Source: Hydractinia symbiolongicarpus (lineage: Eukaryota > Cnidaria > Hydrozoa > Anthoathecata > Hydractiniidae). From it: a DNA stretch of 64,000 bases. This document shows, piece after piece, positions 16,206-30,400 of the stretch (position 1 is the first letter of the stretch; every line of letters begins with the position of its first letter). The notes under the pieces are model-generated. The model worked only from the letters and a program-made list of their open reading frames with translations. It did not search any database and was not told the origin of the DNA. Both the position numbers and the translations under genes were made by a program. The stretch spans positions 28,146,001-28,210,000 of the forward strand of contig NC_079875.1 in assembly GCF_029227915.1 (NCBI RefSeq). The letters are read 5' to 3'.

Positions 16206-19200
16206 ACATGACACTCGTCACTTTAAAATGCCTCGTTTATCAATTTTGCGACTAAAATATATAGAAACTGCAACGAGGTTGTCGACTCTAAATGACATTT
16301 ATCTTGTATAAATACGAAAAATAGCAAATACATGACACTCGTCACTTTGAAATGCCTCGTTTATCAATTTTACGACTAAAATATATAGAACTTGAGACGA
16401 GGTTGTTGACATTAAATGACAATTATCCTGTATCAATTCGAAAAATCGCAAATATATGAGACACTGGTCACTTTGAAATGCCTCGTGTATCAATTTTACG
16501 ACTAAAATATATAGAACCTGAGGCGAGGTTGTCGTCCCTAAATGACAATTATCCTGTATCAATTCGATAAATCGCAAATATATGAGACACTCGTCACTTT
16601 GAAATGCCTCGTGTATCAATTTTACGACTAAAATATATAGAACCTGAGGCGAGGTTGTCGTCCCTAAATGACAATTATCCTGTATCAATTCGATAAATCG
16701 CAAATATATGAGACACTCGTCACTTTGAAATGCCTCGTGTATCAATTTTACGACTAAAATATATAGAACCTGAGGCGAGGTTGTCGACCCTAAAGTACAA
16801 TTATCCTTTATCAATACGAAAAATCGCAAATACATGACACTCGTCACTTTGAAATGCCTCGTATATCAATTTTACGACTAAATTATATAGAACTTGAGAC
16901 GAAGTTGTTAACATTAAATGACAATTATCCTGTATCAATTCGAAAAATCGCAAATATATGAGACACTCGTTACTTTGAAATGCCTCGTTTATCAATTTTA
17001 CGACTAAAATATATAGAAACTGAAACGAGGTTGTCGTCCCTAAATGACAATTATCTTGTATCAATACGAAAAATCCCAAATACATGGCACTCGTCACTTT
17101 GAAATGCCTCGTTTATCAATTTTACGGCTAAAATATATAGAACCTGAGACGAATATTTGGCCCTAAATGACAATTATCTTGTATCAATACGAAAAATCGC
17201 AAATATATAACACTCGTCATTCTGAAATGCCTCGTTTATCAATTTCACGGTTATTATATAGAGAACCTGAGACAAGGTTGTCGTCCCTAATTGACAATTA
17301 TCCTGTATTAATGCGACAAATTGCAAATATATTAGACACTCGTCACTTTTAAATACCTCGTTTATCAATTTTACGGCTAAAATATATAGAAACTCAGACG
17401 TTGTCGCCCCTAAAGTACAATTATCTTGTATCAATACGAAAAATCTCAAATACATGGCACTTGTCACTTTGAAATGCCTCGTTTATCAATCTTACGTCTA
17501 AATTATATAGAACTTGAGACGAAGTTGTTGACATTAAATGACAATTATCCTGTATCAATTCGAAAAATCGCAAATATATGAGACACTCGTCACTTTGAAA
17601 TGCCTCGTGTATCAATTTTACGACTAAAATATATAGAACCTGAGGCGAGGTTGTCGTCCCTAAATGACAATTATCCTGTATCAATTCGATAAATCGCAAA
17701 TATATGAGACACTCGTCACTTTGAAATGCCTCGTGTATCAATTTTACGACTAAAATATATAGAACCTGAGGCGAGGTTGTCGACCCTAAAGTACAATTAT
17801 CCTTTATCAATACGAAAAATCGCAAATACATGACACTCGTCACTTTGAAATGCCTCGTATATCAATTTTACGACTAAATTATATAGAACTTGAGACGAAG
17901 TTGTTAACATTAAATGACAATTATCCTGTATCAATTCGAAAAATCGCAAATATATGAGACACTCGTTACTTTGAAATGCCTCGTTTATCAATTTTACGAC
18001 TAAAATATATAGAAACTGAAACGAGGTTGTCGTCCCTAAATGACAATTATCTTGTATCAATACGAAAAATCCCAAATACATGGCACTCGTCACTTTGAAA
18101 TGCCTCGTTTATCAATTTTACGGCTAAAATATATAGAACCTGAGACGAATATTTGGCCCTAAATGACAATTATCTTGTATCAATACGAAAAATCGCAAAT
18201 ATATAACACTCGTCATTCTGAAATGCCTCGTTTATCAATTTCACGGTTATTATATAGAGAACCTGAGACAAGGTTGTCGTCCCTAATTGACAATTATCCT
18301 GTATTAATGCGACAAATTGCAAATATATTAGACACTCGTCACTTTTAAATACCTCGTTTATCAATTTTACGGCTAAAATATATAGAAACTCAGACGTTGT
18401 CGCCCCTAAAGTACAATTATCTTGTATCAATACGAAAAATCTCAAATACATGGCACTTGTCACTTTGAAATGCCTCGTTTATCAATCTTACGTCTAAATT
18501 ATATAGAACTTGAGACGAAGTTGTTGACATTAAATGACAATTATCCTGTATCAATTCGAAAAATCGCAAATATATGAGACACTCGTTACTTTTAAATGAC
18601 TCGTTTATCAATTTTACGGCTAAAATATATAGAACCTGAGGCGAGGTTGTCGACCCTAAAGTACAATTATCCTTTATCAATACGAAAAATCGCAAATACA
18701 TGACACTCGTCACTTTGAAATGCCTCGTTTATCAATCTTACGTCTAAATTATATAGAACTTGAGACGAGGCTGTTGACATTAAATGACAATTATCCTGTA
18801 TCAATTCGATAAATCGCAAATATATGAGACACTCGTCACTTTGAAATGCCTCGTGTATCAATTTTACGACTAAAATATATAGAACCTGAGGCGAGGTTGT
18901 CGACCCTAAAGTACAATTATCCTTTATCAATACGAAAAATCGCAAATACATGACACTCGTCACTTTGAAATGCATCGTTTATCAAATTTACGGCTAAAAT
19001 ATATAGAAACTGAGACGTTGTTGACCCTAAAGTACAATTATCTTGCATCAATACGAAAAGTCGCAACTACACGACACTCGTCACTTTAAAATGGCTCGTT
19101 TATCAATTTTACAACTAAAATATATGGAACCTGAGACGTTGTTGACCCCAAATGACAATTATTTTGTATCAACACGAAAAATCGCAAATACATGACACTC

Positions 19201-20484
19201 GTCACTTTAAAATGCCTCGTTTATCAATTTTGCGACTAAAATATATAGAAACTGCAACGAGGTTGTCGACTCTAAATGACATTTATCTTGTATAAATACG
19301 AAAAATAGCAAATACATGACACTCGTCACTTTGAAATGCCTCGTTTATCAATTTTACGACTAAAATATATAGAACTTGAGACGAGGTTGTTGACATTAAA
19401 TGACAATTATCCTGTATCAATTCGAAAAATCGCAAATATATGAGACACTGGTCACTTTGAAATGCCTCGTGTATCAATTTTACGACTAAAATATATAGAA
19501 CCTGAGGCGAGGTTGTCGTCCCTAAATGACAATTATCCTGTATCAATTCGATAAATCGCAAATATATGAGACACTCGTCACTTTGAAATGCCTCGTGTAT
19601 CAATTTTACGACTAAAATATATAGAACCTGAGGCGAGGTTGTCGTCCCTAAATGACAATTATCCTGTATCAATTCGATAAATCGCAAATATATGAGACAC
19701 TCGTCACTTTGAAATGCCTCGTGTATCAATTTTACGACTAAAATATATAGAACCTGAGGCGAGGTTGTCGACCCTAAAGTACAATTATCCTTTATCAATA
19801 CGAAAAATCGCAAATACATGACACTCGTCACTTTGAAATGCCTCGTATATCAATTTTACGACTAAATTATATAGAACTTGAGACGAAGTTGTTAACATTA
19901 AATGACAATTATCCTGTATCAATTCGAAAAATCGCAAATATATGAGACACTCGTTACTTTGAAATGCCTCGTTTATCAATTTTACGACTAAAATATATAG
20001 AAACTGAAACGAGGTTGTCGTCCCTAAATGACAATTATCTTGTATCAATACGAAAAATCCCAAATACATGGCACTCGTCACTTTGAAATGCCTCGTTTAT
20101 CAATTTTACGGCTAAAATATATAGAACCTGAGACGAATATTTGGCCCTAAATGACAATTATCTTGTATCAATACGAAAAATCGCAAATATATAACACTCG
20201 TCATTCTGAAATGCCTCGTTTATCAATTTCACGGTTATTATATAGAGAACCTGAGACAAGGTTGTCGTCCCTAATTGACAATTATCCTGTATTAATGCGA
20301 CAAATTGCAAATATATTAGACACTCGTCACTTTTAAATACCTCGTTTATCAATTTTACGGCTAAAATATATAGAAACTCAGACGTTGTCGCCCCTAAAGT
20401 ACAATTATCTTGTATCAATACGAAAAATCTCAAATACATGGCACTTGTCACTTTGAAATGCCTCGTTTATCAATCTTACGTCTA
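16206..20484 (+). repeat. Nested higher-order repeats, 996-bp and 2984-bp shifts
   Basis: Positions about 16206-17500 recur at about 19190-20484, a shift of 2984 bp or 24 monomers. Inside this, about 16793-17500 also recurs at about 17789-18496, a shift of 996 bp or 8 monomers. Diagnostic marks shared by all copies are GACGAATATTTGGCCC, ATTTCACGGTTATTATATAG and ACTCAGACGTTGTCGCCCC. Agreement between copies is near complete over hundreds of bases, which points to recent events. Confidence 0.87.
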
Positions 20485-21984
20485 AATTATATAGAACTTG
20501 AGACGAGGCTGTTGACATTAAATGACAATTATCCTGTATCAATTCGATAAATCGCAAATATATGAGACACTCGTCACTTTGAAATGCCTCGTGTATCAAT
20601 TTTACGACTAAAATATATAGAACCTGAGGCGAGGTTGTCGACCCTAAAGTACAATTATCCTTTATCAATACGAAAAATCGCAAATACATGACACTCGTCA
20701 CTTTGAAATGCATCGTTTATCAAATTTACGGCTAAAATATATAGAAACTGAGACGTTGTTGACCCTAAAGTACAATTATCTTGCATCAATACGAAAAGTC
20801 GCAACTACACGACACTCGTCACTTTAAAATGGCTCGTTTATCAATTTTACAACTAAAATATATGGAACCTGAGACGTTGTTGACCCCAAATGACAATTAT
20901 CTTGTATCAACACGAAGAATCGCAAATATATGAGACATTTGTCTCATTTAAATGCCTCGTTTATCAATTTTACGGCTAAATTATATAGAACCTGAGACGA
21001 GATTGTCGACCCTAAATGACAATTATCTTGTATCAACACGAAAAATAGCAAATACATGACACTCGTCACTTTGAAATGCCTCGTTTATCAATTTTACGAC
21101 TAAAATATATAGAACTTGAGACGAGGTTGTTGACATTAAATGACAATTATCCTGTATCAATTCGAAAAATCGCAAATATATGAGACACTGGTCACTTTGA
21201 AATGCCTCGTGTATCAATTTTACGACTAAAATATATAAAACCTGAGACGAGTTTGTTGACCCTAAATGACAATTATCTTGTATCAATACGAAAAATCTCA
21301 AATACATGGCACTTGTTACTTTGAAATGCCTCGTTTATCAATTTTACGACTAACATATATAGAAACTGAGACAAGGTTGTCGTCCCTAATTGACAATTAT
21401 CCTGTATTAATGCGAGAAATTGCAAATATATTAGACACTCGTCACTTTTAAATACCTCGTTTATCAATTTTACGGCTAAAATATATAGAAACTCAGACGT
21501 TGTCGCCCCTAAAGTACAATTATCTTGTATCAATACGAAAAATCTCAAATACATGGCACTTGTTACTTTGAAATGCCTCGTTTATCAATCTTACGACTAA
21601 ATTATATAGAACTTGAGACGAAGTTGTTGACATTAAATGACAATTATCCTGTATCAATTCGAAAAATCGCAAATATATGAGACACTCGTTACTTTTAAAT
21701 GACTCGTTTATCAATTTTACGGCTAAAATATATAGAACCTGAGGCGAGGTTGTCGACCCTAAAGTACAATTATCCTTTATCAATACGAAAAATCGCAAAT
21801 ACATGACACTCGTCACTTTGAAATGCCTCGTTTATCAATCTTACGTCTAAATTATATAGAACTTGAGACGAGGCTGTTGACATTAAATGACAATTATCCT
21901 GTATCAATTCGATAAATCGCAAATATATGAGACACTGGTCACTTTGAAATGCCTCGTGTATCAATTTTACGACTAAAATATATA

Positions 21985-24900
21985 GAACCTGAGGCGAGGT
22001 TGTCGTCCCTAAATGACAATTATCTTGTATCAACACGAAAAATCCCAAATACATGGCACTCGTTACTTTGAAATGCCTCGTTTATCAATTTTACGACTAA
22101 AATATATAGAAACTGAAACGAGGTTGTCGTCCCTAAATGACAATTATCTTGTATCAATACGAAAAATCCCAAATACATGGCACTCGTCACTTTGAAATGC
22201 CTCGTGTATCAATTTTACGGCTAAAATATATAGAAACTGAGACGAGGTTTTTGTCCCTAATTGACAATTATCCTGTATTAATTCGAAAAATCGCAAATAT
22301 ATGAGACACTCGTTACTTTTAAATGACTCGTTTATCAATTTTACGGCTAAAATATATAGAAACTCAGACGTTGTCGACCCTAAATGACAATTATCTTGTA
22401 TCAATACGAAAAATCCCAAATACATGGCACTCGTCACTTTGAAATGCCTCGTTTATCAATTTTACGGCTAAAATATATAGAATCACAAACGAGGTTGTCG
22501 TCCCTAAATGACAATTACCTTGTATCAATACGAAAAATCCCAAATACATGGCACTCGTTACTTTGAAATGCCTCGTTTATCAATTTTACGACTAAAATAT
22601 ATAGAAACTGAAACGAGGTTGTCGTCCCTAAATGACAATTATCTTGTATCAATACGAAAAATCCCAAATACATGGCACTCGTCACTTTAAAATGCCTCGT
22701 TTATCAATTTTACGGCTAAAATATATAGAACCTGAGACGAGGTTTTTGTCCCTAAATGACAATTATCTTGTATCAATACGAAAAATCGCAAATATATAAC
22801 ACTCGTCATTCTGAAATGGCTCGTTTATAAATTTCACGGTTATTATATAGAGAACCTGAGACAAGGTTGTCGTCCCTAATTGACAATTATCCTGTATTAA
22901 TGCGAGAAATTGCAAATATATTAGACACTCGTCACTTTTAAATACCTCGTTTATCAATTTTACGGCTAAAATATATAGAAACTCAGACGTTGTCGCCCCT
23001 AAAGTACAATTATCTTGTATCAATACGAAAAATCTCAAATACATGGCACTTGTTACTTTGAAATGCCTCGTTTATCAATCTTACGACTAAATTATATAGA
23101 ACTTGAGACGAAGTTGTTGACATTAAATGACAATTATCCTGTATCAATTCGATAAATCGCAAATATATGAGACACTCGTCACTTTGAAATGCCTCGTGTA
23201 TCAATTTTACGACTAAAATATTTAGAACCTGAGGCGAGGTTGTCGACCCTAAAGTACAATTATCCTTTATCAATACGAAAAATCGCAATTACATGACACT
23301 CGTCACTTTGAAATGCCTCGTTTATCAATCTTACGTCTAAATTATATAGAACTTGAGACGAGGCTGTTGACATTAAATGACAATTATCCTGTATCAATTC
23401 GATAAATCGCAAATATATGAGACACTCGTCACTTTGAAATGCCTCGTGTATCAATTTTACGACTAAAATATATAGAACCTGAGGCGAGGTTGTCGACCCT
23501 AAAGTACAATTATCCTTTATCAATACGAAAAATCGCAAATACATGACACTCGTCACTTTGAAATGCATCGTTTATCAATTTTACAACTAAAATATGTGGA
23601 ACCTGAGGCGAGGTTGTCGTCCCTAAATGACAATTATCTTGTATCAACACGAAAAATCCCAAATACATGGCACTCGTTACTTTGAAATGCCTCGTTTATC
23701 AATTTTACGACTAAAATATATAGAAACTGAAACGAGGTTGTCGTCCCTAAATGACAATTATCTTGTATCAATACGAAAAATCCCAAATACATGGCACTCG
23801 TCACTTTGAAATGCCTCGTGTATCAATTTTACGGCTAAAATATATAGAAACTGAGACGAGGTTTTTGTCCCTAATTGACAATTATCCTGTATTAATTCGA
23901 AAAATCGCAAATATATGAGACACTCGTTACTTTTAAATGACTCGTTTATCAATTTTAAGGCTAAAATATATAGAAACTCAGACGTTGTCGACCCTAAATG
24001 ACAATTATCTTGTATCAATACGAAAAATCCCAAATACATGGCACTCGTCACTTTGAAATGCCTCGTTTATCAATTTTACGGCTAAAATATATAGAATCAC
24101 AAACAAGGTTGTCGTCCCTAAATGACAATTACCTTGTATCAATACGAAAAATCCCAAATACATGGCACTCGTTACTTTGAAATGCCTCGTTTATCAATTT
24201 TACGACTAAAATATATAGAAACTGAAACGAGGTTGTCGTCCCTAAATGACAATTATCTTGTATCAATACGAAAAATCCCAAATACATGGCACTCGTCACT
24301 TTAAAATGCCTCGTTTATCATTTTTACGGCTAAAATATATAGAACCTGAGACGAGGTTTTTGTCCCTAAATGACAATTATCTTGTATCAATACGAAAAAT
24401 CGCAAATATATAACACTCGTCATTCTGAAATGGCTCGTTTATAAATTTCACGGTTATTATATAGAGAACCTGAGACAAGGTTGTCGTCCCTAATTGACAA
24501 TTATCCTGTATTAATGCGAGAAATTGCAAATATATTAGACACTCGTCACTTTTAAATACCTCGTTTATCAATTTTACGGCTAAAATATATAGAAACTCAG
24601 ACGTTGTCGCCCCTAAAGTACAATTATCTTGTATCAATACGAAAAATCTCAAATACATGGCACTTGTTACTTTGAAATGCCTCGTTTATCAATCTTACGA
24701 CTAAATTATATAGAACTTGAGACGAAGTTGTTGACATTAAATGACAATTATTCTGTATCAATTCGAAAAATCGCAAATATATGAGACACTCGTTACTTTT
24801 AAATGACTCGTTTATCAATTTTACGGCTAAAATATATAGAACCTGAGGCGAGGTTGTCGACCCTAAAGTACAATTATCCTTTATCAATACGAAAAATCGC

Positions 24901-25210
24901 AATTACATGACACTCGTCACTTTGAAATGCCTCGTTTATCAATCTTACGTCTAAATTATATAGAACTTGAGACGAGGCTGTTGACATTAAATGACAATTA
25001 TCCTGTATCAATTCGATAAATCGCAAATATATGAGACACTCGTCACTTTGAAATGCCTCGTGTATCAATTTTACGACTAAAATATATAGAACCTGAGGCG
25101 AGGTTGTCGACCCTAAAGTACAATTATCCTTTATCAATACGAAAAATCGCAAATACATGACACTCGTCACTTTGAAATGCATCGTTTATCAATTTTACAA
25201 CTAAAATATG
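21985..25210 (+). repeat. Tandem pair of a 1614-bp higher-order unit
   Basis: Positions about 21985-23598 are followed directly by a near-identical copy at about 23599-25210. The period is 1614 bp, about 13 monomers. Every internal landmark keeps the same spacing in the two copies (22013/23627, 22384/23998, 22763/24377, 23260/24874). A short stretch in the middle differs: the first copy near 23150-23230 carries the 126-bp GATAAATCGC type, while the second near 24765-24840 carries the GAAAAATCGC / ACTTTTAAATGACTCG type. This suggests local exchange after the duplication. Confidence 0.88.
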
Positions 25211-27290
25211 TGGAACCTGAGACGTTGTTGACCCCAAATGACAATTATCTTGTATCAACACGAAGAATCGCAAATATATGAGACATTTGTCTCATTTAAA
25301 TGCCTCGTTTATCAATTTTACGGCTAAATTATATAGAACCTGAGACGAGGTTGTCGACCCTAAATGACAATTATCTTGTATCAACACGAAAAATAGCAAA
25401 TACATGACACTCGTCACTTTGAAATGCCTCGTTTATCAATTTTACGACTAAAATATAAAGAACTTGATACGAGGTTGTTGACATTAAATGACAATTATCC
25501 TGTATCAATTCGAAAAATCGCAATTATATGAGACACTGGTCACTTTGAAATGCCTCGTGTATCAATTTTACGACTAAAATATATAGAACCTGAGGCGAGG
25601 TTGTCGTCCCTAAATGACAATTATCCTGTATCAATTCGATAAATCGCAAATATATGAGACACTCGTCACTTTGAAATGCCTCGTGTATCAATTTTACGAC
25701 TAAAATATATAGAACCTGAGGCGAGGTTGTCGACCCTAAAGTACAATTATCCTTTATCAATACGAAAAATCGCAAATACATGACACTCGTCACTTTGAAA
25801 TGCCTCGTATATCAATTTTACGACTAAAATATATAGAACCTGAGGCGAGGTTGTCGTCCCTAAATGACAATTATCTTGTATCAATACGAAAAATCTCAAA
25901 TACATGGCACTCGTTACTTTGAAATGCCTCGTTTATCAATTTTACGACTAAAATATATAGCACCTGAGGCGAGGTTGTCGTCCTTAAATGACAATTATCT
26001 TGTATCAACACGAAAAATCTCAAATACATGGCACTCGTTACTTTGAAATGCCTCGTTTATCAATTTTACGACTAAAATATATAGAAACTGAAACGAGGTT
26101 GTCGTCCCTAAATGACAATTATCTTGTATCAATACGAAAAATAGCAAATACATGACACTCGTCACTTTGAAATGTCTCGTTTATCAATTTTACGACTAAA
26201 ATATATAGAAACTGAAACGAGGTTGTCGTCCCTAAATGACAATTATCTTGTATCAATACGAAAAATCCCAAATACATGGCACTCGTCACTTTGAAATGCC
26301 TCGTTTATCAATTTTACGGCTAAAATATATAGAACCTGAGACGAGGTTTTTGTCCCTAAATGACAATTATCTTGTATCAATACGAAAAATCGCAAATATA
26401 TAACACTGGTCATTCTGAAATGCCTCGTTTATCAATTTCACGGTTATTATATAGAGAACCTGAGACAAGGTTGTCGTCCCTAATTGACAATTATCCTGTA
26501 TTAATGCGACAAATTGCAAATATATTAGACACTCGTCACTTTTAAATACCTCGTTTATCAATTTTACGGCTAAAATATATAGAAACTCAGACGTTGTCGC
26601 CCCTAAAGTACAATTATCTTGTATCAATACGAAAAATCTCAAATACATGGCACTTGTTACTTTGAAATGCCTCGTTTATCAATCTTACGACTAAATTATA
26701 TAGAACTTGAGACGAGGTTGTTGACATTAAATGACAATTATCCTGTATCAATTCGAAAAATCGCAAATATATGAGACACTCGTTACTTTTTAAATGACTC
26801 GTTTATCAATTTTACGGTTAAAATATATAGAACCTGAGGCGAGGTTGTCGACCCTAAAGTACAATTATCCTTTATCAATATGAAAAATCGCAAATACATG
26901 ACACTCGTCACTTTGAAATGCCTCGTTTATCAATCTTACGACTAAATTATATAGAACTTGAGACGAGGCTGTTGACATTAAATGACAATTATCCTGTATC
27001 AATTCGATAAATCGCAAATATATGAGACACTCGTCACTTTGAAATGCCTCGTGTATCAATTTTACGACTAAAATATATAGAACCTGAGGCGAGGTTGTCG
27101 ACCCTAAAGTACAATTATCCTTTATCAATACGAAAAATCGCAAATACGTGACACTCGTCACTTTGAAATGCATCGTTTATCAAATTTACGGCTAAAATAT
27201 ATAGAAACTGAGACGTTGTTGACCCTAAAGTACAATTATCTTGCATCAATACGAAAAGTCGCAACTACACGACACTCGTCACTTTAAAAT

Positions 27291-27411
27291 GGCTCGTTTA
27301 TCAATTTTACAACTAAAATATATGGAACCTGAGACGTTGTTGACCCCAAATGGCTCGTTTATCAATTTTACAACTAAAATATATGGAACCTGAGACGTTG
27401 TTGACCCCAAA
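27291..27411 (+). repeat. Half-length (61-bp) monomer
   Basis: The motif GGCTCGTTTATCAATTTTAC starts at 27291 and again at 27352, only 61 bp later, in place of the usual ~124 bp. The missing half lies between CCCCAAATG of one unit and TTAAAATGG of the next, both ending in AAATG. This looks like a deletion between short direct matches. The same 61-bp unit occurs at 30698/30759, 3407 bp away, within a duplicated block. Confidence 0.8.
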
Positions 27412-30400
27412 TGACAATTATCTTGTATCAACACGAAGAATCGCAAATATATGAGACATTTGTCTCATTTAAATGCCTCGTTTATCAATTTTACGGCTAA
27501 GTTATATAGAACCTGAGACGAGGTTGTCGACCCTAAATGACAATTATCTTGTATCAACACGAAGAATCGCAAATATGTGAGACATTTGTCTCTTTTAAAT
27601 CCCTCGTTTATCAATTTTACGGCTAAAATATATAGAACCTGAGGCGAGGTTGTCGACCCTAAAGTACAATTATCCTTTATCAATACGAAAAATCGCAAAT
27701 ACATGACACTCGTCACTTTGAAATGCCTCGTTTATCAATCTTACGTCTAAATTATATAGAACTTGAGACGAGGCTGTTGACATTAAATGACAATTATCCT
27801 GTATCAATTCGATAAATCGCAAATATATGAGACACTCGTCACTTTGAAATGCCTCGTGTATCAATTTTACGACTAAAATATATAGAACCTGAGGCGCGGT
27901 TGTCGACCCTAAAGTACAATTATCCTTTATCAATACGAAAAATCGCAAATACATGACACTCGTCACTTTGAAATGCATCGTTTATCAATTTTACAACTAA
28001 AATATGTGGAACCTGAGACGTTGTTGACCCCAAATGACAATTATCTTGTATCAACACGAAGAATCGCAAATATATGAGACATTTGTCTCATTTAAATGCC
28101 TCGTTTATCAATTTTACGGCTAAATTATATAGAACCTGAGACGAGGTTGTCGACCCTAAATGACAATTATCTTGTATCAACACGAAAAATAGCAAATACA
28201 TGACACTCGTCACTTTGAAATGCCTCGTTTATCAATTTTACGACTAAAATATAAAGAACTTGATACGAGGTTGTTGACATTAAATGACAATTATCCTGTA
28301 TCAATTCGAAAAATCGCAATTATATGAGACACTGGTCACTTTGAAATGCCTCGTGTATCAATTTTACGACTAAAATATATAGAACCTGAGGCGAGGTTGT
28401 CGTCCCTAAATGACAATTATCCTGTATCAATTCGATAAATCGCAAATATATGAGACACTCGTCACTTTGAAATGCCTCGTGTATCAATTTTACGACTAAA
28501 ATATATAGAACCTGAGGCGAGGTTGTCGACCCTAAAGTACAATTATCCTTTATCAATACGAAAAATCGCAAATACATGACACTCGTCACTTTGAAATGCC
28601 TCGTATATCAATTTTACGACTAAAATATATAGAACCTGAGGCGAGGTTGTCGTCCCTAAATGACAATTATCTTGTATCAACACGAAAAATCTCAAATACA
28701 TGGCACTCGTTACTTTGAAATGCCTCGTTTATCAATTTTACGACTAAAATATATAGAAACTGAAACGAGGTTGTCGTCCCTAAATGACAATTATCTTGTA
28801 TCAATACGAAAAATCCCAAATACATGGCACTCGTCACTTTGAAATGCCTCGTTTATCAATTTTACGGCTAAAATATATAGAACCTGAGACGAGGTTTTTG
28901 TCCCTAAATGACAATTATCTTGTATCAATACGAAAAATCGCAAATATATAACACTCGTCATTCTGAAATGCCTCGTTTATCAATTTCACGGTTATTATAT
29001 AGAGAACCTGAGACAAGGTTGTCGTCCCTAATTGACAATTATCCTGTATTAATGCGACAAATTGCAAATATATTAGACACTCGTCACTTTTAAATACCTC
29101 GTTTATCAATTTTACGGCTAAAATATATAGAAACTCAGACGTTGTCGCCCCTAAAGTACAATTATCTTGTATCAATACGAAAAATCTCCAATACATGGCA
29201 CTTGTTACTTTGAAATGCCTCGTTCATCAATCTTACGACTAAATTATATAGAACTTGAGACGAGGTTGTTGACATTAAATGACAATTATCCTGTATCAAT
29301 TCGAAAAATCGCAAATATATGAGACACTCGTTACTTTTAAATGACTCGTTTATCAATTTTACGGTTAAAATATATAGAACCTGAGGCGAGGTTGTCGACC
29401 CTAAAGTACAATTATCCTTTATCAATACGAAAAATCGCAAATACATGACACTCGTCACTTTGAAATGCCTCGTTTATCAATCTTACGACTAAATTATATA
29501 GAACTTGAGACGAGGCTGTTGACATTAAATGACAATTATCCTGTATCAATTCGATAAATCGCAAATATATGAGACACTCGTCACTTTGAAATGCCTCGTG
29601 TATCAATTTTACGACTAAAATATATAGAACCTGAGGCGAGGTTGTCGACCCTAAAGTACAATTATCCTTTATCAATACGAAAAATCGCAAATACGTGACA
29701 CTCGTCACTTTGAAATGCATCGTTTATCAAATTTACGGCTAAAATATATAGAAACTGAGACGTTGTTGACCCTAAAGTACAATTATCTTGCATCAATACG
29801 AAAAGTCGCAACTACACGACACTCGTCACTTTAAAATGGCTCGTTTATCAATTTTACAACTAAAATATATGGAACCTGAGACGTTGTTGACCCCAAATGA
29901 CAATTATCTTGTATCAACACGAAGAATCGCAAATATATGAGACATTTGTCTCATTTAAATGCCTCGTTTATCAATTTTACGGCTAAATTATATAGAACCT
30001 GAGACGAGGTTGTCGACCCTAAATGACAATTATCTTGTACTAAAAATGGCAAGTATATGACACTCGTCACTTTGAAATGCCTCGTTTATCAATTTTACGA
30101 GTAAAATATATAGAACCTGAGACGTTGTTGACCCCAAATGACATTTGTCTTGTATCAACACGAAGAATCGCGAATATGTGAGACATTTGTCTCTTTTAAA
30201 TGCGTCGTTTATCAATTTTACGGCTAAAACATATAGAACCTGAGACGAGGTACTCGTCCCTAAATGACAATTATTTTGTATCAACACGAAAAATCGCAAA
30301 TACATGACACTCGTCACTTTGAAATGCCTTGTTTTGTCAATTTTACGGCTAAAATATATAGAACCTGAGACGAGGTTGTTGACATTAAATGACAATTATC

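Noticed and set aside
16299-16847. 182-codon minus-strand frame (and its copy at 19283-19831) as a repeat-protein gene
   Set aside because: The frame persists only because of 126-bp units. Neighbouring 124-bp units break it, substitutions between copies change amino acids freely, and no start or promoter context is evident.
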